Source: Paenibacillus sp. FSL H8-0079
GTDB lineage: Bacteria; Bacillota; Bacilli; Paenibacillales; Paenibacillaceae
DNA: 64,000 bases
Reading direction: 5' to 3'
Assembly: GCF_037991315.1 (NCBI RefSeq)
Contig: NZ_CP150300.1
Coordinates: 2,728,001 to 2,792,000, forward strand
Part shown: positions 60,768 through 64,000 of the stretch, in pieces
How the letters are laid out: each line of letters begins with the position of its first letter
Position numbering within the stretch: the first letter of the stretch is position 1
The notes under the pieces: generated by a model
The model's input: only the letters and a program-made list of their open reading frames with translations
The model's database searches: none
Told to the model about the DNA's origin: nothing
Translations under genes and position numbers: made by a program

Positions 60768-61787
60768 ATGTCGGATATAGAAGCCTATCTGCAACAACAA
60801 ACGAATCTTCGTGGTCGTTCCGCGTATCAAGCAGATCAACCTATGGAGTTATGGCGCAGTCAGTTACGTACAAGTGTGAAAGAACGACTGGGCGGTTTTC
60901 CAACGATGCCAGCAGCGCTCAATCCTGTATTACTGGAGCGCATTACATGTGACGGTTATATCCGCGAGCGGGTAGAGATCACGACCTATGCAGGACTTCG
61001 CATGCCTGTGTACATGTTGATTCCAAACGATGTAAGCGTTACTGATGTGAAGAGACCTGCGATCGTTGCTTGTCATGGACATGGGTACGGTAGCCGAGAG
61101 ATATCGGGCATGGAACCAGATGGGTCACCACGGACAGGAGAGCCTGGGTTGCACAAGGATTTTGCAGTAGCTCTTGTGAAGCGGGGATATGTGGTTGCAG
61201 CTCCAGAGCTGCTCGGATTTGGTGATCGAAGACTGGAAGAGGATCGCGATGCGCCACCAGGGACAAGTTCCTGTACGAAAATCGCTGCGCATCTGCTCAT
61301 GGTGGGGAAGACTCTAGCTGGGCATAGAGTATACGAAACAACGCGTGTACTGGATTATGTATCGAGTCGGGATGAAGTGGATTCGGAGCGAATCGGAAGC
61401 ATGGGCATTTCGGGCGGTGGACTGGTGACCGCATTTACAGCCGCACTGGATGAACGTTTCCGTGCAGCTGTCGTGAGTGGTTATGCAAGTTCATTCCAGG
61501 GTAGCATACTGGATCGGAACCATTGTCTGGACAACTATATGCCAGGTATCCTGCGTGAAGCGGAGTTGCCGGATATCATCGGTCTGATTGTGCCTAGGCC
61601 ACTCTTTATAGAAGCTGGTAGTGATGACCAGGTGTTCCCAATTCATACAGCAAGAGAGGCGTATGCGCGTTTGACACATATCTATGAACAAGCCGGAGCA
61701 GAAGAATCGCTAGATGCAGATTTCTTTATAGGTGGACATGAGATTAGCGGAGCGAAAGCCTATGACTGGCTTGACCAAGTTCTGTGA
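60768..61787 (+). CDS. Alpha/beta hydrolase, acetyl-xylan-esterase-like
   Basis: A 339-residue soluble hydrolase: oxyanion loop IVACHGHGYGSREI, nucleophile SMGISGGGLVTA, acid EAGSDDQVFP and histidine FIGGHEISG. The long N-terminal segment before the fold and the GYASSFQGSIL region fit the DUF1100/abhydrolase_7 and acetyl-xylan-esterase-related group. Without a signal peptide it acts inside the cell, perhaps deacetylating imported sugars. AGGAGGG precedes ATG 60768 by 10 bases; the frame back to 60699 has no site. Confidence 0.85.
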   Translation: MSDIEAYLQQQTNLRGRSAYQADQPMELWRSQLRTSVKERLGGFPTMPAALNPVLLERITCDGYIRERVEITTYAGLRMPVYMLIPNDVSVTDVKRPAIVACHGHGYGSREISGMEPDGSPRTGEPGLHKDFAVALVKRGYVVAAPELLGFGDRRLEEDRDAPPGTSSCTKIAAHLLMVGKTLAGHRVYETTRVLDYVSSRDEVDSERIGSMGISGGGLVTAFTAALDERFRAAVVSGYASSFQGSILDRNHCLDNYMPGILREAELPDIIGLIVPRPLFIEAGSDDQVFPIHTAREAYARLTHIYEQAGAEESLDADFFIGGHEISGAKAYDWLDQVL

Positions 61788-61807
61788 AACTGAGGGTTAT
61801 TACCATC

Positions 61808-61817
61808 TATATAAGTT
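61808..61817 (+). repeat. Left-end remnant of palindromic element copy E
   Basis: TATATAAGTT matches the outer left end of the repeat family. The rest of copy E resumes at 63403 beyond the insertion sequence, so the element appears split by it. Only ten bases support this piece. Confidence 0.5.
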
Positions 61818-61819
61818 AT

Positions 61820-61833
61820 TATGAACGAAAATG
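61820..61833. repeat. Left subterminal inverted repeat of the IS
   Basis: TATGAACGAAAATG, a perfect 14-base inverted match to 63387-63400. Confidence 0.88.
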
Positions 61834-61947
61834 AGCTCCCCTTTATGCAAAACCGTGGGTTATCTTGGCAATACTGTCCCAGTAAAGAAACCAAATCCAA
61901 ACTGGACTGCCTAAAAACAGAGCCACATTGCAAAGGAGAGCTATACA

Positions 61948-63078
61948 ATGAAGTCTGTCACAAAATATGTGGGTTTAGACGTATCTAAAGAAAAAATTGC
62001 CGTTGCTGTCGCGAACGAGGGCCGTGAGCCTGCTTATTTTATCGGGATGTTCCCCCATACAGAAAAAGCGGTTCGTAAGTTTATTCAGACCTTGACTCAG
62101 GATGGTAGCTCACTTGAAATTTGTTATGAAGCAGGTCCTACCGGCTACGCATTGTATCGGTTGCTTACAAAGATGGGCATTTCCTGTTCGGTGATTGCTC
62201 CGTCGCTTATCCCTTCTCGTCCAGGCGACCGGGTGAAAACGGATCGGCGGGATGCTTTAAAGCTCGCACAACTTCTTCGTTCAGGTGAGCTACAGGCTGT
62301 CTACGTTCCCACCGAAGCGGATGAAGCCTTGCGCGATTTAGTTCGTGCCCGGGAAGATAGTAAGGAAAATCTGCTTCGCGCTAAACATCGTTTAACGAAG
62401 TTCCTTCTTCGCCATAGTATTCCTGGACCCGAAGGGGTTCGTCGCTGGTCGGTGAAATATTGGTCCTGGTTAAAGGTGCTGCGTCTTCCTAATGCCGTTC
62501 AGCAGACAGTTCTTCAGGAATACATTCATACGATTCAAGAAGAGATGCTACGCCTAGAACGCTTGGAAAAATACATGGCTCAAGAAGCTCAGAGTGGCCC
62601 ACGGGCTTCCCTCATTACCGCTTTACAAGTTTTGCGCGGCGTGGCTCTAATCACAGCGATCACGCTGGTGGCAGAAGTCGGTAGTTTTCTTCGGTTTCCA
62701 AAAGGGAGTTCGTTTATGAGTTACACCGGACTCGTTCCCAGCGAGTACTCCACCGGGCAAACGACGCGTCGAGGAGCCACAACAAAAGCAGGCAATCGGC
62801 ATGTACGCCGAGCTGCTGTTGAGGCTGCCTGGAGCTATCGGTATCAGCCTGCCTTGAAAGGGAAATTGCTGCAGCGACAACAGGGTCAGAACGCTGAAGT
62901 GTGTGCCATGGCTTGGCACGCTCAGGTTCGTTTACACGAAAAATATCGAAAGCTCCTTTCCCGGGGCATGAACAAGAATAAAGTCATTACCGCAATTGCA
63001 AGAGAACTCAGCGGATTTGTTTGGGCAATTGCTTCTCAGATCGAAACCCAGCAGCGCGTTGCAAATCAAACGACGTAG
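61948..63078 (+). CDS. IS110-family transposase (DEDD recombinase)
   Basis: A 376-residue, apparently intact transposase. The N-terminal RuvC-like DEDD domain shows YVGLDVSKEKIAVAV, SLEICYEAGPTGYALY and KTDRRDALKLAQLLRSGEL. The C-terminal transposase_20 domain shows LRGVALITAITLVAEVGSF, FMSYTGLVPSEYSTGQ and KAGNRHVRRAAVEAAW, including the serine used for strand attack in this family. These enzymes are guided by a bridge RNA encoded in the non-coding end of the element. GGAGAGC precedes the ATG. No frameshift is seen, so the element may be active. Confidence 0.94.
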   Translation: MKSVTKYVGLDVSKEKIAVAVANEGREPAYFIGMFPHTEKAVRKFIQTLTQDGSSLEICYEAGPTGYALYRLLTKMGISCSVIAPSLIPSRPGDRVKTDRRDALKLAQLLRSGELQAVYVPTEADEALRDLVRAREDSKENLLRAKHRLTKFLLRHSIPGPEGVRRWSVKYWSWLKVLRLPNAVQQTVLQEYIHTIQEEMLRLERLEKYMAQEAQSGPRASLITALQVLRGVALITAITLVAEVGSFLRFPKGSSFMSYTGLVPSEYSTGQTTRRGATTKAGNRHVRRAAVEAAWSYRYQPALKGKLLQRQQGQNAEVCAMAWHAQVRLHEKYRKLLSRGMNKNKVITAIARELSGFVWAIASQIETQQRVANQTT

Positions 63079-63386
63079 TGCCCTCTTTCTTAAAACCTCG
63101 TTTAAAAAGGAAACGGTTTTTCATGTGGAGGGTTGAGCCTTGAAGGTGAAAGGAAAACACGTAGCAGAAGAATCCACGGCGTTCAACTTGCGATAAGAGC
63201 TCTTGGCTCCGAACTCGCGATTTAAGTTTATCCGGCAGCTTCTGCGCGACGTAGGGATTACATGTGGTAACCAATCCACGAATATCAGATTGCTCAACGT
63301 CAACGAGCCGTTTTCACCTTCGGGGCTGAGCCCTTAACTTTGCTTCAAAACGGAGCTGTGAAAGGAGTTTCTTAAGGCGCCTTTGA
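63079..63386 (+). ncRNA. Putative bridge RNA region of the IS
   Basis: A 308-base non-coding stretch between the transposase stop and the right inverted repeat, much longer than needed for an end. In IS1111-type elements the bridge RNA is encoded on the right side. Short complementary segments are visible (AAAACGGAGC near the end against ACGAGCCGTTTTC, and CTTCGGGGCTGAGCCC), but I could not fold it or define its loops. Confidence 0.35.
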
Positions 63387-63400
63387 CATTTTCGTTCATA
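63387..63400. repeat. Right subterminal inverted repeat of the IS
   Basis: CATTTTCGTTCATA, the exact inverse complement of 61820-61833. Confidence 0.88.
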
Positions 63401-63402
63401 TC

Positions 63403-63587
63403 AGTTGAACTAATCATTTACATGATAACGGAGAAGATAGAAAAAATCTGAAAAAGCGAAGCTACAAGCTTTCTGCAAGAAAGCTATTTCGAAAGCATAC
63501 GCTATCACCGGATTTTCCCTTGAGAAAAGGGAATCGAAAAATCTGGGGATAACAGCGATTGGAAGGTTATTCTGTCTTCGTAGTGTA
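63403..63587 (+). repeat. Palindromic MITE-like element, copy E, interrupted at left and diverged at right
   Basis: Starts AGTTGAACTAATCATTTACA (as copy D) and keeps GATAG on the left, CTGTC on the right, the core ATCTGGGGATAACAGCGATT and the inner TTTTCCCTTGAGAAAAGGGAA hairpin. It carries the same extra palindromic module as copy B (AAGCTTTCTGCAAGAAAGCT). After AGTGT at 63587 the usual right terminus is missing. Its left end was cut off by the IS. It ends 21 bases before the next start codon. Confidence 0.8.
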
Positions 63588-63607
63588 TTCGAGAGGAGAA
63601 TTCAGTG

Positions 63608-64000
63608 ATGAAATGGTCAACATCCGTAAAATATCTACTATCTCTTGTTCTGTTTGCAAGTACGATCGGCATTAGTCTGGGAAGCAGTGGAGGGCACATC
63701 GCCGAAGCGGCAACGGACAATTACAGATTTGATTTTGGCTCGGGTTCAGTTGAGAGCGGTTACACAGGTGTGTCCGCAGGAGACGGCTATACTGCGACGA
63801 AAGGATATGGTTTCAACACACCTGCTAATATGAGAAATGTGTCTGCCTCTGGAAGCGGAGTTATGAGTGATGCTGTACAGTTTCTGACATTTGGCACGAA
63901 GAGCACCAATACCTTCAATGTGGATCTGTCCAATGGTCTCTATGAGGTCAAAGTGGTTCTGGGCAATACAGCCAGAGCGAGTGTGGCTGCAGAAGGTGTA
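63608..64000 (+). CDS. Secreted protein with N-terminal beta domain, probable rhamnogalacturonan-type esterase (3' truncated)
   Basis: The first 131 codons run off the window. A signal peptide (MKWSTSVKYLLSLVLFASTIG..., cleavage likely after AEA near residue 35) is followed by a beta-rich domain, YRFDFGSGSVESGYTGVSAGDGY. This resembles the N-terminal domain found before SGNH rhamnogalacturonan acetylesterases and pectate-degrading enzymes of Paenibacillus; the catalytic part is outside, so the activity is inferred. GAGAGGAG is the ribosome site; GTG 63605 is an alternative start one codon earlier. The 5' leader carries repeat copy E. Confidence 0.7.
   Translation, partial: MKWSTSVKYLLSLVLFASTIGISLGSSGGHIAEAATDNYRFDFGSGSVESGYTGVSAGDGYTATKGYGFNTPANMRNVSASGSGVMSDAVQFLTFGTKSTNTFNVDLSNGLYEVKVVLGNTARASVAAEGV

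Larger units (their letters stand above)
61818..63402 (+). mobile_element. IS110-family (IS1111-like) insertion sequence
   Basis: About 1585 bp: one transposase gene, 130 bases of leader and 324 bases after the gene. TATGAACGAAAATG (61820-61833) recurs inverted as CATTTTCGTTCATA (63387-63400), a perfect 14-bp subterminal inverted repeat of the kind found in the IS1111 subgroup. AGTT flanks both sides (61814-61817 and 63403-63406) and may be the repeated recombination core. It is inserted in the left end of a palindromic repeat element (copy E). The exact ends are inferred from the repeats. Confidence 0.85.

Noticed and set aside
1..64000. CRISPR arrays, tRNA or rRNA genes, prophage, toxin-antitoxin or defence islands
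   Set aside because: None seen: no regularly spaced direct repeats, no cloverleaf or rRNA sequence apart from the short match noted, and no phage or nuclease-defence gene cluster. The only clear mobile gene is the IS110 transposase.

Overview
The window looks like chromosomal DNA of a Paenibacillus-type, spore-forming, low-to-middle G+C Firmicute. The evidence is strong AGGAGG-type ribosome binding sites with frequent TTG and GTG starts, Fur, FNR and TreR boxes of the Bacillus type, a spore-coat-type transglutaminase, an LtaS-like sulfatase, RelQ, a manganese-dependent pyrophosphatase, and a secreted protein with a C-terminal module I associate with Paenibacillus. The species cannot be named from this alone.

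Layout. 1-5.5 kb: end of a DnaQ-like exonuclease gene, a small unknown gene, a Fur-boxed siderophore-binding lipoprotein, a Fur-boxed AraC regulator fused to a siderophore-binding domain (Btr-like), and two secreted proteins. 5.7-20 kb: a pyruvate-phosphate-dikinase-like protein that has lost its phosphohistidine domain, an LtaS-like enzyme, a luciferase-like monooxygenase, a phosphatase, ppaC, a stand-alone IF-3 paralogue, tgl, a four-PAS hybrid kinase, an orphan KhtT N-terminal module, an LppM-like lipoprotein and a 30-residue membrane microprotein. 20-30.5 kb: an M3 oligopeptidase, an alcohol dehydrogenase under a textbook FNR class II promoter, and a seven-gene operon joining a peptide-type ABC importer to an aminotransferase and an amidohydrolase. 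31-44 kb: carbohydrate storage and use: glgC-glgD, glgP, a GH13 glucosidase, and treC-treP behind a promoter that overlaps a TreR-type operator. 44-56 kb: hydrolases, a minus-strand methyltransferase/MFS/AbrB run with a divergent LysR gene, relQ with a Bcr-type exporter, a Gly/Pro-rich protein, and a second Fur-controlled siderophore-binding lipoprotein. 56-64 kb: a flavin reductase, a type III polyketide synthase next to an MMPL exporter, an esterase, an IS110-family (IS1111-like) insertion sequence, and the start of a secreted carbohydrate-active protein.

The most unusual feature is a family of about 190-230 bp palindromic elements (copies at 12.5, 33.6, 37.2, 54.7 and 63.4 kb). They have inverted terminal repeats, a conserved hairpin core and at least one compensatory base-pair change. 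All lie in the same orientation upstream of plus-strand genes, often within 20-30 bases of the start region. The IS110-type element sits inside the left end of the fifth copy. I did not recognise this element family.

Most functional calls come from reading the translated proteins for family motifs; no database search was run.
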